DNA of 64,000 nt. Origin: DAOUJW01 sp034422115. Lineage in GTDB: Bacteria; Chloroflexota; Dehalococcoidia; Lucifugimonadales; UBA2985. Below the pieces are notes generated by a model. It saw only the letters and a list, made by a program, of their open reading frames with translations, did no database searches and had not been told where the DNA came from. Every line of letters starts with the position of its first letter. Position 1 is the first letter of the stretch. The DNA lies in assembly GCA_034422115.1 (NCBI GenBank), contig DAOUJW010000021.1, forward strand, positions 75,008 through 139,007. The letters are read 5' to 3'. The position numbers and the translations under genes are program-made. Of the stretch, positions 23,817 through 31,346 are shown piece after piece.

Positions 23817-25061
23817 TCAGGTTGTCTTGTCCTCAAACTGCCGCCGCACTTCACCCGTACCAACAAACTGGGAGAGAAGCCGGTAGTTGCCTGACTCATA
23901 GCGGATGCGGCCGGCGACAATTGCCGGGTGGATCCGGGCTTGGGACGCCATCTGCATCACCTCCATTGGCCCGGCGTCCTCCAGTATCACGCCTCCCGCC
24001 CAAATCTCAGGCGGTATCAGAGCGTCCTGGGCGAGCTTATCAGCCTGTTCTTCTACTGAGCCTTTCTCTGTCCCGCGCAGTGAGTGGTCGTCGACAAAGC
24101 CCTCTTCATCTGCATCTCGGTCCAGGTGAAGTCCCACGTGGGCCAGCTCATGGAGTAGCGTATACCAGAAGTTGTCTATGCGGTCGTAGCGAAGGGTCAG
24201 GCCAATAACGGGTCTGCCGCCGGGCAGTCGCAGGGCTGCACCGTCCAGGTGTGTCCGGGGCAGGTGGCTCACGTACTCAAGACATATCCCTTGCTGAGCC
24301 AGATACTCCCTGGCCTGCACAGGGCCGTTCTCCATTACGCTCAACTGGGCCAGATGACGAAGAAGTTGAGGATTCACTGTGCCTGTATGGTACGCGACGG
24401 ATGGCTCGTTCCGCCTGGCCTGTGCCAGCGCCTGCCAGCACCAGGCCCGGAGCGCGTAGTCGTCCGTCTTGGCGTTGACGCGCCGGTCGTCGTTCTTCCG
24501 ATACAGGGGCTTGAGGGCAAGTTGAGGACCCACTGCCCGGTCCATCAGCCCTCTGATAAACTCTTCTGCGCGGTCTCTCAGATTGGCGACATTTGGGATC
24601 CATCCGGCATTCACCATGGCCTTTAGTGGAAACTTGCTCCACTCAATGTCCGGTATGTCGTCCGGGATACTTGCGCCCGGCTCTTGCAGCAGGACGTCGG
24701 CGGGTATGCCAAGGTGCTGGTGAAGGGCGCGAGCCATAGACATAGTGATGGGCCTCTTGCCCGAAAGCACTTCAGAGACCCTGGCGGGGCTGCCTATGAA
24801 CGGGACCAGGTCGCGACGAGTGAGTCCGGCCTGGTCCATGCGGAACTCAATGGCCGCAATTGCGGAAGGGAATCCCATGTCCACGGTCTTGGATTCGTAG
24901 ACCTCAACAAGGTCGGACAGCACTTCCAGTTCGATTCTGCTGTGGTTGTTGGGGTCTTCAATCTGTCCATCAGGACCCGAGAGTTCCTCCATAAGGTCCG
25001 CTATACGAGCCAAGGCCTCTTCGTAGTCCTCTTCGCTGCGAATCGGCCTGACGCTCACCAT
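23817..25061 (-). CDS. higA: HigA-type antitoxin fused to an ImmA/IrrE zinc peptidase domain
   Basis: 414 residues. After an N-terminal acidic helix comes a helix-turn-helix of the HigA type (residues 66-120: MDQAGLTRRDLVPFIGSPAR, VSEVLSGKRPITMSMARAL). The C-terminal half is an ImmA/IrrE peptidase with zinc motif HELAH (304-308) in TLLHELAHVGLHLD and a third ligand region EEQADKLAQDALIP. Such fusions can cleave a partner repressor or themselves. It starts two bases after the higB stop, so it is the antitoxin half of an operon. Confidence 0.88.
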   Translation of the reverse strand: MVSVRPIRSEEDYEEALARIADLMEELSGPDGQIEDPNNHSRIELEVLSDLVEVYESKTVDMGFPSAIAAIEFRMDQAGLTRRDLVPFIGSPARVSEVLSGKRPITMSMARALHQHLGIPADVLLQEPGASIPDDIPDIEWSKFPLKAMVNAGWIPNVANLRDRAEEFIRGLMDRAVGPQLALKPLYRKNDDRRVNAKTDDYALRAWCWQALAQARRNEPSVAYHTGTVNPQLLRHLAQLSVMENGPVQAREYLAQQGICLEYVSHLPRTHLDGAALRLPGGRPVIGLTLRYDRIDNFWYTLLHELAHVGLHLDRDADEEGFVDDHSLRGTEKGSVEEQADKLAQDALIPPEIWAGGVILEDAGPMEVMQMASQARIHPAIVAGRIRYESGNYRLLSQFVGTGEVRRQFEDKTT

Positions 25062-25063
25062 GA

Positions 25064-25357
25064 TTACACCTCCTCTGCATTGATGCGGTCATATTCAGCA
25101 TGTGTGCCAATGAAGCGTACGTATACGATACCTCCTGGGTAGAATACGCTTACTACCAGCCGGTAGGCGCCGCCTTTGAGCCGGAAGACCACCCTATCTT
25201 TCCCGACTATGCTGGCAGTTGGGTGGAGCTCCTGAACTCTGGCCGGTGAGTCCCATTGCTCCCGGCTTGCCTGATCATGCCAAGCGCTGAGCGGCCCCTC
25301 TGCATCGGCATGAAGCTGCCAGAAATCGCGGAGAGTCCTCTTAGCAATGATTCTCAC
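25064..25357 (-). CDS. higB: HigB-type mRNA interferase toxin
   Basis: 97 residues from GTG 25357. The family signatures are RIIAKRTLRDFWQLHADAEG at the N-terminus, then LSAWHDQASREQWDSPA and VGKDRVVFRLKGGAYRLVV, ending FIGTHAEYDRIN. This is the HigB subfamily with a RelE fold that cuts ribosome-bound mRNA. The ribosome site is poor; an eight-codon overlapping frame (MSACENHC) with GGAGG before it may couple translation. The toxin-first order is normal for higBA. Confidence 0.9.
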   Translation of the reverse strand: MRIIAKRTLRDFWQLHADAEGPLSAWHDQASREQWDSPARVQELHPTASIVGKDRVVFRLKGGAYRLVVSVFYPGGIVYVRFIGTHAEYDRINAEEV

Positions 25358-25450
25358 AGGCGGACATGACTCCTCCTTTTGGGTGCATTATACAACGCTC
25401 CCAAAAGAGATACAAGTAATGTAATCCCATAGTAAAGCGTCGCCGACTCT

Positions 25451-25535
25451 CCCCGCTCGTGGTGAGCCTGTCGAACCAGAGCGGGAGTGTCGACGACAGG
25501 CCACTCACCCTTCGACAAGCTCAGGATGAGCGGAC
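25451..25535. repeat. Paired palindromic repeat (modules A and B)
   Basis: CCCGCTCGTGGTGAGCCTG ... AGAGCGGG, then CTTCGACAAGCTCAGGATG. A second hairpin (GGATGCCTGCC TACG CAGGCAT) follows at about 25548-25571. Confidence 0.8.
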
Positions 25536-25598
25536 GCCCCCACCCCTGGATGCCTGCCTACGCAGGCATGGTTGCGTTGCGCGCCCCGCGCCCGCGGC

Positions 25599-25802
25599 CT
25601 ACCCGCCTCCCGATACCCGGGGCCAGCGTCTCGGGTCCCTTGCCTCCGCGTGCGTGATGCTCTCCAGAGGCGCCCCGGGCTCCTGCTCAATGAGCTGGAG
25701 GAGGCCACACTCAGGGCACCAGGCGAGATAGACGTCCCCGCCTCGGATGCGCTGGACCACCGGCGCCGGGTCATCATCGCCGCATTGCCTAGTTGCGCTC
25801 AT
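25599..25802 (-). CDS. Small hypothetical protein with CPEC motif
   Basis: 67 residues, MSATRQCGDDDPAPVVQRIR followed by GGDVYLAWCPECGLLQLIEQ. The single CPEC pair plus an early Cys could bind zinc with a partner or in a dimer. GAGAGG lies a few bases before the ATG, and the codon bias is plausible, but the region is flanked by repeats on both sides and I do not recognise the family. Confidence 0.5.
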   Translation of the reverse strand: MSATRQCGDDDPAPVVQRIRGGDVYLAWCPECGLLQLIEQEPGAPLESITHAEARDPRRWPRVSGGG

Positions 25803-25867
25803 TGGCCTCTCCCTCTCTTATGCTTGTCCTCACGCCACCAGCGCCACTCCTTCCCGCCCACTAGGTA

Positions 25868-25909
25868 TTCCCGCTCATCCTGAGCTTGTCGAAGGGTCTA
25901 ACCGAGCGG
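25868..25909. repeat. Palindromic repeat, single module B
   Basis: CCCGCTCATCCTGAGCTTG, then GAAGGG, then a degenerate right arm GAGCGGA. Followed by TTATTCAGAGGTTTC, which resembles the right end of the GAGACC element. Confidence 0.7.
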
Positions 25910-25955
25910 AGGGGGCCGCATTCCTGCAAGAGACCTCAACTTATTCAGAGGTTTC

Positions 25956-26660
25956 TTAGTTCTTGAGAAAGTCCTCCGGTTTCGGTCGGCGACCCCAATC
26001 TTGCTGGCTGAAAGGAACATAGCTTTCCGCCAACTGTTGACGCCACAGCCGGTCCGCCTCTTCGTACTGTCTTGTTGCTTTCAACTTCTCCGTTCTTTTG
26101 GGGTTGAGCTGGTGTACGTTTCCAACTTCAGTCTCGTTTGGGTCGAAGTGAGCGGTAGTATAAGCCACTCTTTCGTGAACAGTCATTGTGTGGTCGTAAG
26201 GTGTCTGGACGTCCAGTACGTAAGCACTCTCCATGTCGCAGATGCAATACCAGCGATTCTCCTGATTGGGGTAAATGTGTTCATACCCCAAGAGAATCCT
26301 GATCGACAGACTTGTAGCATGAGAAGGGGTGCCGTGGATCGGATTGCGTCTTGGTGCTCGTATCCATTGCCTAATTCTCCTAAGCCGGTAATCACTTGGC
26401 TTTTCGTTCATATTGCGCGCTTTGAACATCCAAGGTCGTATAAATTTCGAAAGGCTATATCTGGCCTCCTCGTAGGACTCTCTAGAAGGAGACCAGAAGG
26501 CTGCGTGTACTAGGGCTACGACAGCGCAATCGCCTGTTGGCATCTCCGGTATGGTTCCTGTAGACTTCCATTCTTGCTCCAGAAACTCTGCCCTGCCACC
26601 GTCAGTCAATTGCTGGCTCAGATTCGCCAAACATTGCCGTGGATTAGTATGGACACTCAT
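25956..26660 (-). CDS. Hypothetical protein with a GDCAV motif
   Basis: 234 residues, lower GC than the neighbours. Not recognised with confidence. The segment MPTGDCAVVALVHAAFWSPS, with SYEEARYSL behind it, recalls the active-site Cys helix of papain-like cysteine peptidases and phage-type GDCAV proteins. A candidate His partner could be in DHTMTVHERVAY with a following ETEVGNVHQLN, but this is guesswork. No signal or membrane segment. It sits alone, flanked by repeats, in the accessory region. Confidence 0.6.
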   Translation of the reverse strand: MSVHTNPRQCLANLSQQLTDGGRAEFLEQEWKSTGTIPEMPTGDCAVVALVHAAFWSPSRESYEEARYSLSKFIRPWMFKARNMNEKPSDYRLRRIRQWIRAPRRNPIHGTPSHATSLSIRILLGYEHIYPNQENRWYCICDMESAYVLDVQTPYDHTMTVHERVAYTTAHFDPNETEVGNVHQLNPKRTEKLKATRQYEEADRLWRQQLAESYVPFSQQDWGRRPKPEDFLKN

Positions 26661-26818
26661 CTATGGTTCCTCATTTCTCAAGAAGTGGTCGGGTGAATAT
26701 GCCCAATATGCCATTCTCTTCCCTGTGGTCTCCGCTCATACATTCTAGCCGATTGTGTATGACCGTGAAAGTATGGGAGAGACCGTCACTCCCGAGAAGT
26801 CGGGAGTCCACACCCCAC

Positions 26819-26850
26819 CACCCCTGGATTCCCGTTTTCACGGGAATGAC
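26819..26850. repeat. Palindromic repeat of the CCCCTGGATTCC type
   Basis: GGATTCCCGTTTTCACGGGAAT hairpin with a GACGG tail, after the 26.8-kb gap and just before the methylase stop. Relatives lie near 25548, 30117 and 39950. Confidence 0.65.
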
Positions 26851-26860
26851 GGTGGCTCTC

Positions 26861-29767
26861 TTAGCTCACAAATTCCGAGCCCCCCGGCCGCGCCTTCCCC
26901 CCATGCACCGACGGCTCTGCGCACCACTTGGCCGCCAGCCGCCTCACGCCTGCGTACGTCTCCTGGTCAAAGCCCAGGAGGTCACAGAGGACGCGGCGGT
27001 CCAGGAGGGCGCGGTTGGGGTCTGCGTCTGCGAGGTATGCGGGTTTCAGCTCCTTGCCACGGAACTCGTTGAAGATGGCCTCTGCTGTGTGCAGCTGCTC
27101 ACTGGTGAGGGCGCGGAAGTCCAGCACGGGGAGGGAGTCCGCGGAGCTGACAGTCAGGCTTGCCTTACTAGACTGCTGGCGACTGGAGTGCCACCAATGC
27201 AGCAATAAACCTAGTGTAGAGTTGCCCCACACTGAGAAGGCATAATCGAATCTTTTGTCCGAGAAGATGACGTTGGGCCACACCCTCCCGCCTATGGATT
27301 CCATTTCCGTGAAGGCAACAGCCAGAGGTTGAGAGCCAAATGTGAAGTCTCGGTTCAAGTGAGTTCGGCTAGCAGTGTCCCAGGCATCGGCAGCCCTGTC
27401 TTCCATCCCTGGCCTGACAATCAACTGGAAGTCCGGCAGGCACACCATACGCGTTTCTTTCTTGGCATTGTGGTTCCACAGGGCAGGATATGTAGAGGTT
27501 GGACTGGCCGCCGCTTTGGTAAAAGGCCCAGCTGAACCAGCGATGTTTATGTCATGCCACCCGCGTCTACCTACATCACTCAAGACCGCTATCCTAAGTG
27601 GTTCTCCAGTGGAGCCTAAGCCCGGGAGCCACAAATTGGAACGTGACAAGGCATAAGCAGTCTGAGACAAGGAATAATCCAACAGGCGCACAGCGCCCCA
27701 GCTTTCCCCGTCCACATCGCGGGGCGCAGTAATGGTCTCGCCAGCTGTTTCCTCTCCTACCATTAGAGGAGTCCCACCATACGGCCCACCCTCGATACCT
27801 CTAACTTGGCTAGCATCCAATAGGTTGGCTGTTAGTGAGCTTGCGTGGGCAAAACCTTGTGGTCTGCGCCGTAGCGACGTGAAGTGCGCCCAGTCTTGAG
27901 GTATTTCATCCTGTTTGAGCTTACGGGCAATAACAAGGCACTCAGCCATACCCGTGTCTGATGAAAAGGACATATCCCGTCCGTTGGCAGCTATGCTCAG
28001 TACCGTCACATCCGTATAGTGGTCGTCCATCATGTCACGGAATCCCTGCCAGGAAAGGCCATTGGCTATGGACAGTGGAAGCACCAGGGCCAGTACGCCG
28101 CCAGGTTTGATCTTCTTGTGGGCAAGAGCGGCAAATGCGGAGGCTATGCCAGCATACCCGTGGTAGCAAGTATTCTTCGTGTACTTGCTCAGACTCTTTG
28201 CCATGTCCTTTTGCGTAACTAACCCTGTGCTCAATCCCCTGAAGTGTTTGATGTAGTCCTCGTCTCTGTCTTCGCCTTCCCAATCCGAACCCGGCCTGGT
28301 AAATGGAGGATTCATTATCACAAGGTCATAGGCCTCGTCCGGTACCTCCGCGCGTATCTGGGCCGCCGTCTCCTCACCCGCGCTGCCGGTGCGCATGGCC
28401 GGGTCGCTGGTGTTGAACAGGGTCAGCACGTTGGAGGACTGGAGAAGCTCCAGTGAGCCTATCATCACGCTGCCGTCCCGCATCCGGCCGTAGGGCATGG
28501 TGTACAGGTGGGACTCGTTGAAGAGGACGGAGGGCTCCACGCCGGAGAGGGTTGAGCCTGTGATGTGGACGGCGGAGGGCATGACGTCGCAGCCGTACAG
28601 CACGTCCTCCATCATCACCCTGTGGAGGGCGGCCGCGTCGCCCCCGGCGCGCTCGTGGCGGGCGGCTATCTGCTCGTACACCGCCGAGAGCAGGGCGCCG
28701 GTGCCGCAGGCGAAGTCGCCGATTCGCAGCCCGCCAATCGCCTCCGCGCTCGACCAGTCGACGCCCTCCATCTTGGCCACGGCCAGCCGGGCCAGCAGCG
28801 CCGCCGAGGCCGGCAGGGTGTAGAAGGTGGCCAGGTACTTGCGGTCGGCTATGAGCCGCTGGAAGATGCGGCCGGTCAGGTCGTGGGCGTTGTCCACCCC
28901 CGCCGCATCCACGGCCTGGGCGGTGTGCCTGAGACGCCGCAGAATGTCCGCCGCATCGCCCGATGGCAGCTGCTCCAGAATGTCCTTGGCAATGGCAAAA
29001 ATGGCCCAGTAGTTGATCCCCAGAATCGCATCCCAGGCCGCCAGCGTCTCCCCCTGGGGGTTGTCCACGCCGTCGCCGCACACCACGGCCAGGGGCTTCA
29101 CGCCCTCATGCCTCCCGGCAATGCGCTCATGGAACACCAGGGCGTTGGCGATGATGGCGCAGGCCATGCGGCGGGTCTGTGGCACGTTGGTCATGCCCAG
29201 CAGCCGGGCGATGGAGTTGGTGACGCCCCGATGGGTCTTGTCCAGCTCATCCAGGAGCCTTGCGGCGCCGTCGATGCCCTCCTGGAGAGCGGTGGTGGCC
29301 CTGGCGACTGCGCGCTGTGGGACCGACACGAGGCGCACCATGTCCGCCAGGTCCTCGATGCCGCCGTCCAGCCAGCCCGACTCCGGGAAGCGATGCGCGC
29401 CCTCCGCGCCCTCGGTGAAGACGCAGTAGGAGAGGCGCGCCGACGACAGCGCATCCCGGAGGTCGTGGGCGTCTCCCACGTCCTCCGGGTATCTCAGGGC
29501 AATGGCGGCCTCGATGGGCCGTCCGCCGGCGGCCACCTCCAGCCCAAGGCGGTCCATGGCCTCCCGCTCGACGGTCGGGGCGGGCATGTACTCCGCCTCG
29601 ATGACCACGGGCGCGCGGCCCGGGGCGGTGATGAGGATGTCGGGGCGCAGGTTGGGCTGGTTGGCAATGGCCTGGGTGTTCTCGGAGCGCACGACGCTGC
29701 GGGGCAGCATGGCCTGGAGCAGGCCGCCCATGGCGTTGTTGGCGGATGGCTCAGTGTGTCTGGGCAT
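26861..29767 (-). CDS. Large stand-alone N6-adenine DNA methylase with possible N-terminal nuclease region
   Basis: 968 residues. Methylase motifs: FYTLPASAALLARLA (about 315-330), motif I DFACGTGALLSAVYEQ (351 on) and catalytic motif IV NPPF (486-489, in YDLVIMNPPFTRP). The first 100 residues have RPDILITAPG (Asp43) followed by VVIEAEY (Glu57, Glu59), a PD-(D/E)xK-like spacing but with ExE instead of ExK. The C-terminal third would be the target-recognition part. The overall form suggests a single-chain type IIG-like or BREX/PglX-like defence enzyme; no separate nuclease or specificity gene is next to it. The stretch around 27165-28330 looks less GC-rich than the ends. Confidence 0.85.
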   Translation of the reverse strand: MPRHTEPSANNAMGGLLQAMLPRSVVRSENTQAIANQPNLRPDILITAPGRAPVVIEAEYMPAPTVEREAMDRLGLEVAAGGRPIEAAIALRYPEDVGDAHDLRDALSSARLSYCVFTEGAEGAHRFPESGWLDGGIEDLADMVRLVSVPQRAVARATTALQEGIDGAARLLDELDKTHRGVTNSIARLLGMTNVPQTRRMACAIIANALVFHERIAGRHEGVKPLAVVCGDGVDNPQGETLAAWDAILGINYWAIFAIAKDILEQLPSGDAADILRRLRHTAQAVDAAGVDNAHDLTGRIFQRLIADRKYLATFYTLPASAALLARLAVAKMEGVDWSSAEAIGGLRIGDFACGTGALLSAVYEQIAARHERAGGDAAALHRVMMEDVLYGCDVMPSAVHITGSTLSGVEPSVLFNESHLYTMPYGRMRDGSVMIGSLELLQSSNVLTLFNTSDPAMRTGSAGEETAAQIRAEVPDEAYDLVIMNPPFTRPGSDWEGEDRDEDYIKHFRGLSTGLVTQKDMAKSLSKYTKNTCYHGYAGIASAFAALAHKKIKPGGVLALVLPLSIANGLSWQGFRDMMDDHYTDVTVLSIAANGRDMSFSSDTGMAECLVIARKLKQDEIPQDWAHFTSLRRRPQGFAHASSLTANLLDASQVRGIEGGPYGGTPLMVGEETAGETITAPRDVDGESWGAVRLLDYSLSQTAYALSRSNLWLPGLGSTGEPLRIAVLSDVGRRGWHDINIAGSAGPFTKAAASPTSTYPALWNHNAKKETRMVCLPDFQLIVRPGMEDRAADAWDTASRTHLNRDFTFGSQPLAVAFTEMESIGGRVWPNVIFSDKRFDYAFSVWGNSTLGLLLHWWHSSRQQSSKASLTVSSADSLPVLDFRALTSEQLHTAEAIFNEFRGKELKPAYLADADPNRALLDRRVLCDLLGFDQETYAGVRRLAAKWCAEPSVHGGKARPGGSEFVS

Positions 29768-29899
29768 GGTGGCTCAGGGCTTCTCTACGAGTAACGTACG
29801 TTGGCTGCTCCGTATGATACCACTCTCCCCCGCATCAAATCCCGCCCCAGACCCTATCGGGGAGCGGGGCGGGCCAGGTCCTGACCATTCCTGCGTAGG

Positions 29900-30092
29900 A
29901 AGACCTTTGCACAACATAAGGTATCATTTCGCCAGAAGCGCGACGCTGTCATTCTGAACGGAGCGCAGCGGAGTGAAGAATCCAAAGTCTCTGTCTGCAA
30001 AGCTACGATGTCCGTAGGCAAAGACCTTGGATTCTTCGCTGCGCTCAGAATGACACTCATAAGGGTATTGGTCACAAGTTGCGTAAAGTTCT
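29900..30092. mobile_element. MITE-like element, second copy
   Basis: Left end AAGACCTTTGCACAAC, right end GTTGCGTAAAGTTCTC. The interior shares long near-identical blocks with 6430-6624 (CATTCTGAACGGAGCGCAGC and GGATTCTTCGCTGCGCTCAG). Ends are more decayed and no clean target duplication is left. It also sits inside a CCTGCGTAG...CGCAGG palindrome. Confidence 0.7.
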
Positions 30093-30195
30093 CCGCAGGC
30101 AGGAATCCATTCCCACCGCCCCTCCTGGATTCCGGCTTCCGCCGGAATGACGGCTCTCCGTTGCTTCCACCACAGGGCGTCCACTTTCATGCCAA

Positions 30196-30224
30196 TTGAC
30201 GGATACAAACATATCTGCTAAATT
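30196..30224 (+). promoter_or_regulatory. Orphan promoter
   Basis: TTGACG (30196-30201), 17 bases, TAAATT (30219-30224), with no coding region downstream before the terminator at 30261-30291. Confidence 0.45.
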
Positions 30225-30230
30225 TACATC

Positions 30231-30291
30231 ACCACCCCAGCGATCGCATCGCTGGCCTGACGCTCCTCCTCAGGGAGGGGCGTTTATTTTT
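30231..30291 (+). ncRNA. Candidate ~60-nt small RNA: two hairpins ending in a terminator
   Basis: Hairpin 1 is CCAGCGAT-CGC-ATCGCTGG (30237-30255). Hairpin 2 is CGCTCCTCC-TCAG-GGAGGGGCG (30261-30282), followed by TTTATTTTT. The predicted transcript start from the orphan promoter is near 30231. It could also be the leftover terminator of a lost gene. Confidence 0.35.
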
Positions 30292-30330
30292 GCCCTGCAG
30301 CGCTTATGGCCAACCCGGTCCTTCCCTCCG

Positions 30331-30726
30331 CTACGGGTTTGAGGGGTTCAGGGACACAGCCGCGAGTCTCTCGTCAAAGGTCTTGATCTCCCTGATCCCG
30401 CGTCGTCGGCAGCTGGCCAGGTGGCAGAGGTCCCTGGCTTGCAGGGCGGGATACTGCTCATGGAGGCGTCGGGCCAGGGCCACGTCCGCCTCTTCCAGCG
30501 GCCAGACCTCAACTGCGGCGCTCGCAATCAGCGCGAGCGTAGCGTCGAAGGTCTGCAGCCTTCCTGTGGGCAAGTACGCATGGGCCAGCTCCTGCATTAC
30601 CTCTGCAGAAGTGCAGAGTGGAGCGCCGCTCCGGTTGGCTTCGACAAAGAAGCTCTGGGCGGGCGTCCGGAGCGCGTGAGGGCGCCCCACCGCATACATG
30701 AAGACGTTGGTGTCGACGAAAATCAC
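30331..30726 (-). CDS. vapC: PIN-domain ribonuclease toxin (VapC family)
   Basis: 131 residues from GTG 30726, which overlaps the antitoxin stop as GTGA. The PIN acidic residues are present: MIFVDTNVFMYAVGR (Asp), EVMQELAHAY (Glu), ALQARDLCHLASCRRRG (Asp) and EIKTFDERLA (Asp). It would cleave tRNA or other RNA when unbound. The longer frame to 30819 runs through the antitoxin gene and is not used. Confidence 0.92.
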   Translation of the reverse strand: MIFVDTNVFMYAVGRPHALRTPAQSFFVEANRSGAPLCTSAEVMQELAHAYLPTGRLQTFDATLALIASAAVEVWPLEEADVALARRLHEQYPALQARDLCHLASCRRRGIREIKTFDERLAAVSLNPSNP

Positions 30727-30998
30727 GTCCTGGCAACTCCTCGCCCGCGTGACTCGCTTATAACGCGCAGGTGCTCGCTCCAGTCCGGCTCCGTCTCGGG
30801 ACTTTCGAGCGCGGCGCATGACCTGAAGAACTCCTCTACGTCCTCCGGGGACTCAAACAGCCTTACGCTCTGGCGCGTTTCAAGGCGCTCGCGGGCGGCC
30901 GCCCGCAGCCATGCGCTGAGGCTCATACCCTCCCGACGGGCCTGGTCTACGAACCGCTCCCGGTCGTCGTCTGGAATCACCAACTGCACTCGGGCCAT
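30723..30998 (-). CDS. vapB: CopG/RHH-type antitoxin of the VapBC module
   Basis: 91 residues from ATG 30998 (GAGAGGG upstream). The N-terminal ribbon-helix-helix is MARVQLVIPDDDRERFVDQA then REGMSLSAWLRAAARERLE; the C-terminal helix-rich tail (LFESPEDVEEFFRSCAALES) should wrap VapC. A 13-bp inverted repeat at 31021-31050 just upstream is the likely operator. Confidence 0.9.
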   Translation of the reverse strand: MARVQLVIPDDDRERFVDQARREGMSLSAWLRAAARERLETRQSVRLFESPEDVEEFFRSCAALESPETEPDWSEHLRVISESRGRGVART

Positions 30999-31020
30999 AT
31001 CCCTCTCCAGCCAATTCAAA

Positions 31021-31050
31021 GGGGGGTGTGTAACATCGTTACACACCCCC
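31021..31050 (-). promoter_or_regulatory. vapBC operator: perfect 13-bp inverted repeat
   Basis: GGGGGTGTGTAAC (31022-31034), ATC, GTTACACACCCCC (31038-31050), 23 bases before the vapB ATG. On the minus strand a TTGAAC (31061-31056 region) lies 17 bases before TGTTAC, so the repeat covers the -10 and spacer. The RHH antitoxin is the obvious binder. Confidence 0.75.
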
Positions 31051-31346
31051 TTGTTCAAGTCAAGCAACAGCACGCGTTGGTAACGCCTACGTCGGTTGGA
31101 GTGCCACCCTCTTCCCGCTCACCCTGAGCCTGTCGAAGGGAGTGAGCGGGAGCCTCAAGGCTGTTGAATGACCGCTCTGGTTCGACAAGCTCACCATGAG
31201 CGGGAAAACAGCGGTTGTAGCTGTACCGCCCATACTTCGACAAGCTCAGTATGAGCGGCGCCGTTCGCCATAACCAACGCCTGTAGAGTACCATCGCGCC
31301 CGCATTCCTTGTAGCCCCAATCACCCTTTGCTATACTAACGGCGCT
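31051..31346. repeat. Intergenic region with three palindromic modules (31113-31260)
   Basis: Module B-type repeats at 31113-31150 and about 31228-31260 flank a module A (GGTTCGACAAGCTCACCATG) at about 31173-31204. No gene in the gap; the gatB promoter is at its right end. Confidence 0.8.
31309..31337 (+). promoter_or_regulatory. gatB promoter, leaderless type
   Basis: TTGTAG (31309-31314), exactly 17 bases, then TGC-TATACT (31332-31337); the ATG follows 9 bases later and there is no ribosome site. Confidence 0.65.

Larger units (their letters stand above)
29768..30330. other. 563-bp non-coding region with a MITE and a hairpin-terminator unit
   Basis: Holds the GAGACC-type element at 29900-30092, a GGATTCCGGCTTCCGCCGG hairpin near 30125-30146, and a promoter plus two hairpins at 30196-30291. 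I see no gene. Confidence 0.75.
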
